From: Phocoena phocoena
Taxonomy: Eukaryota; Chordata; Mammalia; Artiodactyla; Phocoenidae
Length of the DNA stretch: 64,000 nt
Direction of reading: 5' to 3'
Assembly: GCF_963924675.1 (NCBI RefSeq)
Contig: NC_089220.1
Location: forward strand, 116,328,697-116,392,696
The notes beneath the pieces are model-generated. The model saw only the letters and a list, made by a program, of their open reading frames with translations, searched no databases and was not told the origin of the DNA. Shown piece by piece: positions 1-12,600 of this stretch. The position numbers were made by a program, and so were the translations under genes. The stretch's first letter is position 1; the number at the start of each line of letters is the position of its first letter.

Positions 1-315
1 CGACCTGAAATCTTCTCCCTGTTAACTTTTGCTCAGTGACTCTAGTTCTGCCCTCTGGGGCTTTAGAGAAAAAAGGAAAAGGGGAAAAAAAAAAAAAGAC
101 AACCCTGCTTCCTCTTCTACAAGGCAGCCTTTTAGATTTTCAAGGGTAGTGACTACATTTCCCCTTCCAGGGTTGAGGTGTTGAGGAAGCACTATTTAAA
201 TTTTGAGTTGCAGTCAGATTAGACTTTGATTTGTTGTTTTTTCAAGGCCTTTTATTTGCATGCTGGCCGTGCTAGGTGCCATATTCTTCTAGTCCCCTCA
301 GAGGCATAACCCACT

Positions 316-340
316 TGTCTGTCTGTCTGTCTGTCTGTCT
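316..340. repeat. (GTCT)n microsatellite
   Basis: Six or so GTCT units in a row, followed by CTCTCCT. Located in ARID3B intron sequence. Confidence 0.9.
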
Positions 341-417
341 CTCTCCTGAGAGGAATGTGGGGGCTTCTCTTAGCCAGGATGTTCTGTTTTGGAGGTAGTG
401 GTAAAAGGTTAGCAGTT

Positions 418-613
418 TTTGTTTTTGTTTTTCTTTGCTGTACGCGGACCTCTCACTGTTGTGGCCTCTCCCGTTGCGGAGCACAGGCTCAGTGGCCGTG
501 GCTCACGGGCCCAGCCGCTACGCAGCATGTGGGATCTTCCCGGACCGGGGCACAAACCCGTGTCCCCTGCATCGGCAGGCGGACTCTCAACCACTACGCC
601 ACCAGGGAAGCCC
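418..613 (-). mobile_element. CHR-type tRNA-derived SINE (cetacean subtype), with target-site duplications
   Basis: Read on the minus strand it starts GGGCTTCCCTGGTGGCGTAG, continues through a B-box-like GGTTTGTGCCCC, and ends in a short A-rich tail (T tract on + strand at its left edge). A 14-bp duplication AAAGGTTAGCAGTT flanks it at 404-417 and 614-627. The intact duplication suggests a fairly recent retroposition. Confidence 0.93.
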
Positions 614-2779
614 AAAGGTTAGCAGTTCTTATTCCAGTAGCCCCAGATAAGTCTCCTGGGCAGATGCTGTGTGAGGGCTGGTGTTCTGTTTGGCTGCACC
701 TCCCAGATGAAGCCAGTGAGAAAAACCAAGGAGCAAAAGAATCTCCCATTGATAGAGCCGTCCAAGGCCAAGACTTGGCATTTGTAGACATTCTGTGTAC
801 AGAGGACATTATTCTTCTTTTCCTCCCTTTCTCCCTTCCTGATGTCCCCACCCAGAACAGTAGTTCTTTCCATCCACGAGGCAGGGTGGTATAACAGAGA
901 GCCAGGCAGACCTGGGTTTTAATGCTGACGCAACCACTTGGGAGCTCTGAGACTGTAGGAAAGGTAACTAACCTACTCTTTGAGCCTTTGTTTTCCTATC
1001 TCCAAATAAGCACCTCTACATTGTAGAATTAAGGGAGAAAATGCTTGGGAAGCTCCCAGTCTAGTCCTTGTTACACAGAAGATGCACAAACACTAGCTTC
1101 CTGCTCCGCTTTCTTCTTTCCCCAGCCTTCTTTCACTACCAATTTTGAGAGATTTATAGGCAAAACACCCGGTGGCCTCCCTGGGGAAAATGAGCTGAAT
1201 GTGGGTATGGTAGCCAAAGCTAGCCTTGGGTGGGTATTTGGGAACAAACTGTCAGTTTCCTGTGAGCTCCTGGTGAGATCAAAGCCGTTAAATCTAGCTC
1301 TCAAGTAGGAGAGGCTGAGAAGGTGGTAAATGGCAGTGAGCGGCCGCTCTGGCTACTGTTGATCCCACACGTTTCTCAGCTGTTGAATGCTGCTGCCTGC
1401 TGCCCACAGGGAACAAAGCCTCTTCCCCCGGCTGGTGGACTTGCACATGGCGACCCTTCAACTGAAACGCTTGTCTTGGGGATCCCTCTTGATCTCTAAA
1501 CTGTTGAGTGGGGTGCGTTTTCCCCACACTTGCTTCTACCCCTCCCTCCTTTCCTCCACCACTACAGTCTCAATCAGGCACATTCTACATTCAAGAAATT
1601 CAATCATTTCTGAGCTGATAACTTTCTAGCAGGCACGCCCACACCCCGCTGATAGGCCAAGAAACCTGCACATAAACTTGAAGTGCATAAGTGAGCTGTG
1701 TTTTACAGCAGTTGATCAGAGTTAAGAGCCAAGAAAATAACTGCTGAAGCCTGTAATCCTCCCAATGAAAGGAGGAGGGGAAAATAGGAGTTGTGGGGTT
1801 GGAGGTCCCATGGGGGAGCCCATCCCTGTCTCTGAGCAGATGTGTCAGTCTTTTTGTGTGCTGGGGGCTGGGGATACCCTGACAGGATGCTTACAGACTG
1901 GGGACACAAGCAGGAGCACAATAACCAGAACATGAGGTGACACAGCCCAGAGGAGAAAGACACTGGTGGGCAGAGAGGCTGCACGGAGGAAACAGCATTC
2001 CAGCTAGACGGTGACGGGTGCGCAGGGCTTAGGAACTACTCTCACCTCAGCCAGAAAATCCTGTGAATCAGGGTTGAAGTTTAATTGCCTCAAAACAAAG
2101 TAATGCAAAGAGAGTGGACATTTCCCCATCAGCCCCATCTGAATGTTTTAAATTGTATAATGGCCCAATTTTGCCTTGGACAAAAGAAAACACCTCCACT
2201 CCTGGGCAGCTCTTTTCCTGTGTTTTCTTTAAATAGTAGCTGACACTCCTATCTGTGTAATGGGTCACACAGTGGGATTGCTCAAAGAATGTCGTGTCCT
2301 ATTTCCGTCCTGTTCTGACAAGTCTCCCTGTCCTCTGTGGTCACTGACGTAGTGCGTGTCAAGCTAAAATCCTGTCTCTAAGCAGATTTTGAATCTGAGT
2401 GGTTCTTACTTAGTGGGCCGTGGCTAGTACGGTCTGACCATCCCACTGCTCGGACTCTGCTGAGATTTGGGCAGAGCTGGTGAAAGCCACGGGGCCACGA
2501 CGACCCCCATCCCCACCCTACAAGGCATTCTCCTCCGTTCCGGAGCTGAGCCCTCACACTCGGGTGTTCATTTTCACACGTAGTCGTACCCGTGGTGGCA
2601 CTGGCACTGGTGTGCTTGTTTTTACACTCCCTTACTGCTGTGGAAAGCCCTGTCTGAGATTCTAGGCTGTGGATTCCATCCTCCCCACCCAACTGAGTGT
2701 TAAATAGTTTCTGAGTGAGCATTCAGAATGCCTAGAAGTTACTGTGATTAGGAAAAAACTGTGTTTTCATCCCTCTTGG

Positions 2780-3120
2780 TGACCGATAAAGAATCCTCCT
2801 GTGAACAGAATCAGCTTCAGATCTCCAGCTAGAGAGTTGGGAATTGAGCTGCCACAGTAAACAGCTGACATAACAGAAGCAGCAATGATCCCCCATTAAA
2901 TGTCTTTCAGCTGATAGGGGCCCCAGGGATAATTGACTTTCCAGCAGGAATTACTGGCTCAAACAAAATCACTGGGCATTAGGGTGACCTACTGCAGCCT
3001 TTGAAAGGGGACTGTAACTCTGTCTGGTTTTGCTGAGCTGACAGGCATAATTCATCTTGATTATTCATTGTGCTAGTTGCCAGCAGATGACACCAGATTT
3101 CTGTTGACTGTAATTACGTG
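2780..3120. promoter_or_regulatory. Possible intronic conserved/regulatory element
   Basis: Low-repeat AT-rich stretch with homeodomain-like motifs (ATAATTGAC, TAATTACG, ATTATTCATT) and several CAGCTG/CAGATG E-box-like words. It has no ORF or splice context. This is a composition-based guess. Confidence 0.3.
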
Positions 3121-3131
3121 GGGGTGGGTTT

Positions 3132-3135
<4 letters not shown>

Positions 3136-3164
<29 letters not shown>
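3136..3164. repeat. Poly-T tract (29 T)
   Basis: Uninterrupted run of 29 T. No SINE or LINE body is recognisable beside it. Confidence 0.9.
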
Positions 3165-3168
<4 letters not shown>

Positions 3169-3874
3169 AGTGTTCCTCCTGCTTGGTTGTTGGCCTCCCT
3201 GAGCTGAAGGTGCTATAGGAAGATTTCTACAGCATCTGCCTGGGGAGATGATGTGTGCACAGTCAGATAGCATTTCCTGAGCACTTCCGTACACACGTCT
3301 TTTACTAGATAAGCAGGGAAACAATTTGATGTAGCCTGTTTCGTGTCAGCTGACAGGGTGTCACTTCTCCTTGGTTATACTTACCTGTGTGTGCGCTAAA
3401 TTGCTGCTTTCAGAAAGTGGGTCTACATCTCAGAGCCCACTTTGAGTAGGGGAAGCAAAGTATGGCCCCAGAATTTAACTGAATAACCTGAATACCCTCC
3501 TGCTTTCAGGCAAGCTTTACTAAAGAGAGAGGACGGAATTAGAGCACGCTTTCATTTACTGGCATGATTTTACGAGATCCTTAAGCAATCCAAAGAATGT
3601 CCTCCCAAGAAACCTGCTCCCCAACCCCAGATGTCTCTCCCCAGCCACTTACACACCCCAGCCAGCTGTGTGGCACACGTGTGTGCTTGTGCCTATGGGC
3701 ACCTTTGCTCCTGGGGGAGAAATGAGAGAGTGATGGTCTCAGTGTGTCCATTCCCATCCCTGGGTCCTCCACTGACAGGTGGGATGAGGTGAACAGGCGA
3801 CTTCTGCTCTGACATTTCATACTCCCCACTAGCAGAGGGCCTTTTGGACTCTTCTGTATGATATATATGTCTGG

Positions 3875-4095
3875 GTTTTTTTTGTTGTTGTTGTTGTTGT
3901 TTGCGGTACGCGGGCCTCTCGCTGTTGTGGCCTCTCCCGTTGCGGAGCACGGGCTCCGGACGGGCAGGCTCCAGCAGCCATGGCTCACGGGCCCAGCCGC
4001 TCCGCGGCATGTGGGATCTTCCCAGACCAGGGCACAAACACGCGTCCCCTGCATCGGCAGGCGGACTCTCAACCACTGCGCCACCAGGGAAGCCC
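3875..4095 (-). mobile_element. CHR-type tRNA-derived SINE
   Basis: Same family as the copy at 418-613. On the minus strand it begins GGGCTTCCCTGGTGGCGCAG and ends in an A-rich tail interrupted as (CAA)n, seen as GTTGTTGTTG on +. Target duplications are not clear. Confidence 0.92.
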
Positions 4096-4164
4096 TGTCT
4101 CTGTATTTTTTGAAGAGCTGCTTAATTGGTTCAAAAAAAAGGTTAATGCCTTTTAACAGTGATT

Positions 4165-4270
4165 ATAGTTCATCAGGTATTCACTGGAGCCTTATAAGTG
4201 TCAGGCAGTGTGCTGCGTGCTAAAGGTACAAAGGTGAATAAGACACTGCTCTCAAGGAGCCTACAATATG
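4165..4270 (-). mobile_element. L2 LINE 3'-end remnant
   Basis: The phrase GTCAGGCAGTGTGCTG, then AAAGGTGAATAAGACACTG and CTCAAGGAGCCTACA, matches the inverse complement of the L2 tail. Heavily diverged. Confidence 0.55.
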
Positions 4271-5216
4271 TGGGGATGACAAATAATTCCAAAATAATAT
4301 GTGAAATTCTAAGCTCGAAATGTACAGAGAGTCCTTCCAGAGTACTTGTGCAGCTGGGTGTGAAGGGAAGGCTTCCCATAGAAGATGATGCCTGATCTGA
4401 GAAATGAGAGTTGCCCAACTGAATAAAAGTGGGAAGCAGATTTCAAGAACATAAACGAAAGCATATTTGCCATTTCCTCCTGTTCAGTTGAATGGTGTTG
4501 GTTTGACCTAATCAAGTGAATTAGGTTTAGGTTTTCATTACTTCTCTAATGAAAATGAACTTCACCCTAGTGTCACAGAGTCTCTGTGCCTTGGGAATAA
4601 TCTCAGGCCCTGAGGGCCCTCATATCACTAGGCAGTTCTAATCGCTAGAGTTAGGCTTTCTGGTGGTGAGGCTTGGCTGAGAGACCACAGGATCTTCGAG
4701 ATCTTCGAGATCTTTGTCTTGCTCCCTTTGACCCTTTATCTTCCACTTAGAGTGTTGTGTGGGAGGCCAGGCTAGGTATCTTCACAACATACCATATAAT
4801 GTACAAACACATCATAAAACATACAAACATATGCCATATAGAACCTGCAGGAAAGTGGTGCATCTCAGAGTGATGGCTCCCAGAAGATGAGCTAGGTTTG
4901 AGCAGGCTCTCAGAAAACTGGGCCTTTGTGTCCTCCTTCTCCAAGATTATCAGGTATAAGTAACACCCACCCCCCTCCAACAAATGGAGATGATTCTTCC
5001 ACGTGACTCCCTCTGGTTTTGGAACCATAATTGAAAGCATAACAATAAGATGTCCCTGTTAGGGTGGCAGGGACAGTTACTCGAGCCGTCAGTCTTTCAG
5101 TGTGAGCCAGGAAAGCACAGTTGCTAAGGGTTCTCATCTGCACCCTAAACGATTGCCTTCCCCTCTCTCACTCTCTTCCTACTCCCTTCTGAACGCTGTG
5201 CTTTGTTCCCCTTTAG

Positions 5217-5288
5217 AATGGTGGTTTGGCCTGGAGTGATGATGCAGATGGAGGCCGGGGAAGAGAGATCTCCCGTGATTTTGCCAAG
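5217..5288 (+). CDS. ARID3B: ARID3B coding exon a (start of ARID region)
   Basis: 72 bp, exactly 24 codons, phase 0 at both ends. The acceptor is CCCCTTTAG and the donor AAG|GTCTGT. It encodes NGGLAWSDDADGG followed by RGREISRDFAK, the conserved segment just before ARID helix 1. Confidence 0.96.
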
Positions 5289-8200
5289 GTCTGTAATGTT
5301 TCCTTTGTGATAACGAAAGGGGCAGTTCTGCAGTGGGTCGTTTTATCTGATCCCCAAGGAATAAGGATAGAGGTGGCCTATGAGTCACATTTGTAGTCAT
5401 TCAGATAGATGGTTGTGTATCACTGGTGTAAGACTTCCTGCATAAGATGGAATTTTTCACTGTGGTGTTTTTTTTCTCCCCTGGGGGCTTTGGGATTGCA
5501 GCTGTATGAACTGGACAGTGATCCAGAAAGGAAAGAGTTCCTGGATGACCTCTTCGTCTTTATGCAGAAGAGAGGTGAGTGTTCAGTCTACTCATCGTTT
5601 CAATTCACTGAATATTTACTGAGTGCCTACTGTGTGCAGGTCACTGTTAGCCATCCTCCCTGCAGAGTGCCAGCATCTTAGCCCAGGAGGACGAGAGCCA
5701 CTTACTGCCAGTTGGTCCCATACTTATCAGAATAATAGACAACCAGGTTGAAGGGGGCAAAGAGGGCCTGGGTAGAAAATGAATGGAATGATCATCCAGA
5801 TTTGGTCCTGCTTTATTTTTGTCACTGTTCTGATTAACTGGTCTCTGGAGTCATTTCAAATTCAATTATACTTTTTTCTTAGCCTTATAGCAGTCCTGGA
5901 TGTCACTTAAACTGGTATATGGGGCTTCCTGCTGTTGCGTCTAGCTTAATAGAGTCTTAGGAGGGCCAGTGAAAGAATAGAGGCCCTTCAGGATTTGTTG
6001 GGAGGATCTGAAATGATCCACGAAAAGGAAAAGCTAACTCTTTTTTTCTTATCCATTGGCTCTTTGATTTTTGCATTCACTGGCTTGGTTGGGGTGTTCC
6101 TGCAGTTTAAGTATAGGGCACATGGGCATCTGCCTTAAAATGCACCTTCCCACTTCCCTGTCCTTCTCTCCTTCTCACTCTTACCCACCCACCCACCCCC
6201 AGCCATCTCCTCTTTGGACGATGGCATGTCTGAGTCTTGAGCCCAGTGACTCAACTTCCTGGCTTTGTATCCTGTCACAGCAATGGGTTCACCAGCTGGG
6301 TCAGCCCTCAGGAAGCATGGGCAGAACCCCAGCCTCTCTAGGAGATGATCCTCTGCAACCTGTGTAGCTCCATCTTCTTCACCTCAGGACAAAGCTGTAA
6401 GGGAGAGCTGCTCCTGCCAGCATGTTCCCTGGGATACTGCCTGATCATGTATCCCTTGGTTTCTGTGTCAGCTCCTTTATTGAGACCTGGGAATGAAATC
6501 CTCCTCTTTATCCTGGGCTGAGCTATAATGACAGCCCCCAGCAACTAAATATGCTGAGTTAACTCCTCTCCCTCCCTCTTCCTCTCCCCACCAGCCCCAT
6601 CCCTCTTTCTCTCCCCCTCCTTCCCCTTCCTTTACCTTCCAAAGCCTTATTGCCTTCTTAGTAGCTCGCCTATTATTGCTGGTTTGCTTACAAAGGCAAT
6701 CGAAAGTTTTGAGTCTCCGTTTTCCCCCATCCCCAAGCCTATCAAAGCAGTCTAAGCAGCTCTAATTAGTTTACTCCTCCAACTGTTATCTGGAGCTGCA
6801 TGTGTCAGTAAAAAACAAGAATATAATCCCGAAAGATAATGTAACTGGCAGCAATGAAACTCCCTGGTTGCCCTGAGAGAGAGAAATCCACTTAATACTT
6901 TGGTCTCCCCCTCCAATTACCTTTTAATTATTTACAAGCTCCACAAGCCCAGCTGGTGCAAACCCGGGAGCTGATCTCATCTCAGAGGGGCTGCTATAAC
7001 AATATAGATTTTAATCAGCAGTGTGGCTCCACTGCTTTATAGTCTATTGATACTTTATTGTTTTTCTCCCTTCCCAAAAGGATTTTTAGTTATATCAGCC
7101 TAGCCAAGAGTGAAGATCAGTAATTGTTTGTTTATTTCTATATGTCCCCACTAGACGAGGCGCTCCTTGAGGACAGCCACTTTGTCATTTCTCCAAGTCC
7201 CCAGTGCTAGCACAGGGCCAGACCTGGAGGCGGGTGCTGCTCAGGACGTGTTCGCTGTAGGAGCAGTCCTGTTGGTTTTCCTAACTCAGCTGCCCCACGC
7301 AGGGAAGCTGAGCTTCCCCTCCCCCACCTCACTCCCACCCACAGTTAGACAGCGGCCCGTGATTGGAGGTCAGCAGTAGAGAGCAGTGTGTGCTGAGCGT
7401 CCCACTATTGCACAGCGCTGGGGCTACCAGACTGCCACCTAGTCTATTCCACCCAAAGCAGGAGTAAGAAACTCTCTTTGATCATGTCAGTTTATGGTTA
7501 TTCAGGCCCTGAGTAAATCTTTTTTCTGTCTTCAGCACTTATGTTAGGTATTTCACTATTTGCTGGCATCAGCAGTAGAAGGGAGATAGTCAAGTCAGTT
7601 TTGCTACTTGTTAATTACTCTAGTATAAGGTTTCTCAGCTCCAGCATATTGACTTTGGGGATTGGATAGTCCTTTGTTGGGGGTGGCACCCCCCAGTCTT
7701 GATAACCAAAAATGTCTGCAGATATTGTAAATGTCCCCTGGGAGACAAAACTGTCCCCCTGATGAGAACCACTGCCATAGAAGGATAGGAAAGAAGGTGA
7801 AGATCAAAAATTTCCTCTGCAGAGAAACTCTTCAGGGAAATCATCTTATCTCCACTCAGGTAGCAATGTTGAGGGCGGCAGGGCCTGTGTCGGGCAATAG
7901 GATGAACTCCCCGTCCGTGGCTGAATGCCAAAGGAATGGGTGCTGGGGCCCTATCCTAGGCTGGAGTGTAGGGACCTGAGAGCTGCTGTAGCTCCAGCAT
8001 AGGGAGAGTGGAGGCAGAAACGCGGGGCACGCGTGGTGTACGTGGTCCAGGCACGGCTGAAAGAACCCTTGTCTGTGGCCTGGATGAATCAGCTGGCACC
8101 AGACTGTGAAGAGCCGTGTTTGGCCAAGAAGTTAGCACTCCTGTCTGTGACATAGCTGAGTTATTGAAGTTAACATATGAGAAGTATCGCCAGAGCTGTG

Positions 8201-9568
8201 CTTTCAGGAGGTTTGCTGTGGCAAACAGTGTATAGTTGGGCTGAAGAGGGAAGGCTGAGGCAGGGAGACTGTGGAGGTTGTTCCCTTTAAAATCACAGTG
8301 TTCTCCTCCCTGGAAAACTCACGGTTGATGGTCTAAATTAGAATGGGCAGTTCAAGGGGACTGGGGGCAGTTTGCGCTTCTAACCATGGGAAGCTTGCTG
8401 TCTTTACTCTTCGCAGAATGGGGAGACCGAGGGCCCCCGGACATTTGCGACTTATTTGTCACTCCCAAATTGAAGTGTCTGGGGCACTCAGGAGCCCAAT
8501 CTTGTTAGCTGGCTGGGTGCAAGGAAAAGCCTCACAGACCCTGGCAGTGGGTCAGCAGCTCATCCTCCAGAGCTAATATGAAGGGTAAGCAGTAGATTTC
8601 AAAGGAACCACTGAAAGCAACCTGAGTTTGAAAGGCCCGGTGACGCCCACCTGGGCTGTGAGTGGGCCGGGCAGCTTTGACGTGGAAGGCTCCACTGCAG
8701 AGGAAGTGGACCGGGCTCCAAGGGTGGCAGGACACAGCAGGCGGCCCCAAATGACTGCAGCTGCAGGTGATAAAACGGCTGTCCAGTGGGAGAGGGGCCC
8801 AGCCGTAACCGCTGCTTTGTGCTGGGTCTCTCTGGCTTGTTAACATGTTCGGGTGAATTGACTACAGCAGATGGGCCTTTCAGCTCGAGGCACCTTGGTT
8901 TCTAGGCCAGACCGGGTGACTTGCACCTCGCGACCCCTCCCCCACCCGCAGAACAACCCGGCCCAGAAGGCGCCTGAGAAGAGGCCGAGGCAGTGCCCAG
9001 TCGGGCTCCCTGTGTCCTGCCTGCCTCAGGAACGGCTGCTGCAGCCTGTCGGGAGGCATGCGGAGGGGGAAAGAGCTCTGGACTGAGGAGTGTGAAGCCA
9101 GTGCTGACATCCCACCCTTTTCCACGATCCTGAGCAAATCCTTCCTCTTCTGGGGGCCACAGTTTCCTTATCTATAAAATGCGCAGGTTCAGTTAGAATC
9201 AATCTGGAAGTTTCTTCCAAGTTCTCTGTTCTTTGTTATGTGTCCCTGATTGTGTCTGTTGCGCTACAAAACAGATAATGAGCCACCCTAGATAATCAAA
9301 ATAGAAGAAAAGCCCCTTGAGCAATTTTCTGTCAAAATAATTGTGTAAAAACTACACCAGGGACCCCCAGAACCAAATGCTTCACTCCTTTCCTTGGTGA
9401 ATCATGTGTTCCTTTGGCTGACTGAAGACAAACTGAATTAAACAAGTTTCCTTTGATTGTGCTTCCCCGACAAATGTTTCTGTAGAAAGATGGGTTAGAT
9501 CTCAGAACACCCATGCCTCTTTTTCCTCACCTTTTACCATGTGCACGGGCACGTTTTTGCGTGCCCGT

Positions 9569-9608
<40 letters not shown>

Positions 9609-12600
9609 CTTTCTTTGTCCAAAAAACAAAGCCAAACATTTGTAAATAAAATTCTTTGTCTAATTTAACTCACGGTGGGTGATTCCTGAAGTATCATTCC
9701 CTGGTAGATTTTCCAGGGGGTACGGAGAGGGGGCGGTGCTAGTTTGGAAGTCTCATAAGCAAAGGCTTGTAAACAATTCCATTCTTCCTTCATCACTAAG
9801 GAAGAAGAGCTTGTTCTCTTGTTCCCCAGGCAGTGAAACAGAAGTGTGGTTTCATCAAAGAGGAGGGAGATGATTTTGCTGTTAATTTTATTATTGTTAC
9901 CCCATGTACTTTACAGAACCCTTTCAACCCACTATCTGATCTGCTGCTCCCCACAGCCCCAGCTCTGTGGGGTGGAGAGAGCAAAGGTTATCACGTTAGC
10001 CATGAAGACCTGAGGCTACAGAGCCAATTTAGCACTTGGTCTCCTAATCCCCAGGCCAGGACTTTTTCTCCTCGCCTGCACTGCCCTTGAGAAACTTGGC
10101 CCCTGGCACCAGCAGCTCCATCACTTCCCACTGGGGCAGTGGACAAGCCTCATCTCTCCTTCAGCCTTCTGAGCCCCAGAGACAGTGGCCCGCCTCCACA
10201 GGTCGGTCTCCAGTAGGGTCTGACAGCATCTAACTGATTAACACGAGGTAGAACTCTTCATGCAAGAAGAGTCTTCATCTCAGGGTAAGGCGGCTTATCT
10301 CTCAGGGAAGGGCAGGTGTGACAGTTCACAGTGGCTGGCACAGAAGCTGCCATCTGTCAAGGCAGGTTGGGGTTGGGGGCACGGGAGACAGAAGCCCTAA
10401 CGGTAGCATCTTGCGCACACCCGGAGTGCCCACAAGCAAGGATCTCCCCTCCAGCCCCCGTCCCAGCTCGGCACACCAGGCTAAGGACCTGCTTGGTCAT
10501 GTGGAAGACAAGTTTTGTCAAGACCTCACCGGAGAACTGCCGTCCCTCCCCCACCAGTTCTGTTCAGGGCTGCAAACTGACCTTGGTTTTCCCAAATGGA
10601 TTGTTGGATCTGTTTTTGATGTGTATATACAAAGAATTTACTGTGGGAAAAGGGCTTGGTCTGCCTCGAAGTGCAATTTGAGTGTTTTTCCTTCTGTTGT
10701 GTGCTTATCTATCCATCTCAGGCAAGGAAATGTTCGTGACATATATTGCTTTGCCTTTTGGTGGAGGGAGTTTCTTGTATATTCTTTGTATCTTGCTGTA
10801 AATGGTCTGTGCCATGGCCACTCTTCCTGATAGACTAAAATATGTTTGTCTTTGTCAGATAAAATAGGCTTCGGGGCTTCATATTCTAACTTTACCCACA
10901 AATGAAAGTCCAAAATGCAAATCTTTGTCTTAGGCCAGATCCTTTTCTCTCCCCAGGTGATACAACCGCTGTTCAAGTACTGGGGTTCCCCCCCCCCGAC
11001 TTTTAATAGTCATTTAAATACCTTATAAGTACCCAGTTATCCATGATAATGAGAAGAGACCCTGGTTTTTGAAAGGTGTGATTAATTTGAATAGCTCACT
11101 TTTGTCTTTAAATTCAACCTCTTCCCCTTCAAGGTCATTTATTGGTACTTCTAGCACTTCGTAAAATGGGGTTGATAGTTTTGCCTCCTTTTTTCCAAGG
11201 TGAGCCAATATTCAATAAATCGTCCTAAGGTTGGCGTAGGGAAAGTTTGAAGGGAGAGTTTGACCCAGTTACACTGTGGGAAAATCTACTAGGTCTTGAG
11301 AGGGAGGGGCATGGATTGGCAATGGAAGCTCAGACACCCATGCACTGCTCAGGCCAGAACACCCCTGAGTTGTTGCACCTCTCCCCGGCCAGCCTTCCAC
11401 CCCCTCTCCTGGAGACTCGGGCCAGGTCTGTTGACCAGCAGCAGGCGAAGCAGAGATGACCCGACGGTCCACCTCCTTCTAACTCCTTAGCCTGCTTCTC
11501 TGAATGTAGTTTTTATGGAAGGAAACAGCACAGCCATAACCATAATTTTATTTTATTATTGGCCACAGTGCACATACTGTTGAACTTCACCTAAAGCAAT
11601 TAGTCTGCACTAGAGTATCAAGAAGGGTAATGGGTTTAAAATTAGCCTCTCAGGTTCGGTGCCTCCAGAACTCCCATGCATTGCTGGTGGGAATATAAAT
11701 GGGCATAACCACTGGAAATCTGTTTGGTAATATTTACTAAAGCTAAACATATGCCAACCCTATTACCCAGCAATTTCCCTTCTAGGTGTATCCCCAGTAG
11801 AAATGAGAGCTTACGTTCACTGAAAGACACATGCGAGAATTTTCGTAGCAACACCATTCATTATAGCCAAAGAGTGGAAAGAACTCAAATTTCCATTGGT
11901 AGTAGAATGTATGACTGAATGCTGGCATAGTCCTGTAGTGGAATACCGCACAGCGATAACGAAGAATGAATTCTTGCTGTACCCAACTGGGATGACTCTC
12001 ACAGGCCTAACGTGGAACAAAAGAAGCCAGACACAGAAGACTGTATACTGCATTCTTCCATTTATGTAAAGTTCAAGAAGTCACCTATAGTGATACATGT
12101 CAGGATAATAGTTATCTCCTGTCGGGGGGGATAGGGGATGGATATTGATTGGGAATGGTAATGGAAGAGTTTTCTGGGGCGCTGGAAACGTTCTGTATTT
12201 TGATCTGAGGAGTGGATACAGGGGTATGCACAGCAGTAAAGATCTGGTGGGCTGTATACTTAAGATTAGTGCACTAGGCTCTGTCAGTTAGACACCCCCC
12301 TCAGTGGGAAATCGGAGGTAGAGGGCTGAAGCACGCGTGTTGGTATTAGGATATTTGCGCATCCTTGCCTCTGCCCTGACCTGTGGAACAGTCATCTACT
12401 CACTGCATGGCACACCACCAGAGCCTGCTGCCCAGTTTCCCGGTGGGAGGTATTTTCTACATGAACAAGTCAGGGGGAAAAAAATCACCAGTCATTCCTC
12501 TGCTTGTTGCTGGGGAGCAGGACTGGAGCAGGGCGGGAATTAATATGCAGAGGAATAAGCAGGAGGCCTGCCTGCCTGTCTGCCTATGCACATTCCCTGC

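Larger units (their letters stand above)
1..5216 (+). other. ARID3B: ARID3B intron upstream of exon a (partial)
   Basis: I see no exon with both splice sites and homology here. The stretch holds a GTCT microsatellite (316-340), a CHR SINE (418-613), a 29-base T run (3136-3164), a second SINE (3875-4095), an L2 remnant (about 4165-4270) and a low-repeat AT-rich block (about 2780-3120) that may be regulatory. Confidence 0.8.

Noticed and set aside
418..613. tRNA gene on the minus strand
   Set aside because: A and B box-like words are present, but they belong to a tRNA-derived SINE with tail and target duplications, not to a functional tRNA.
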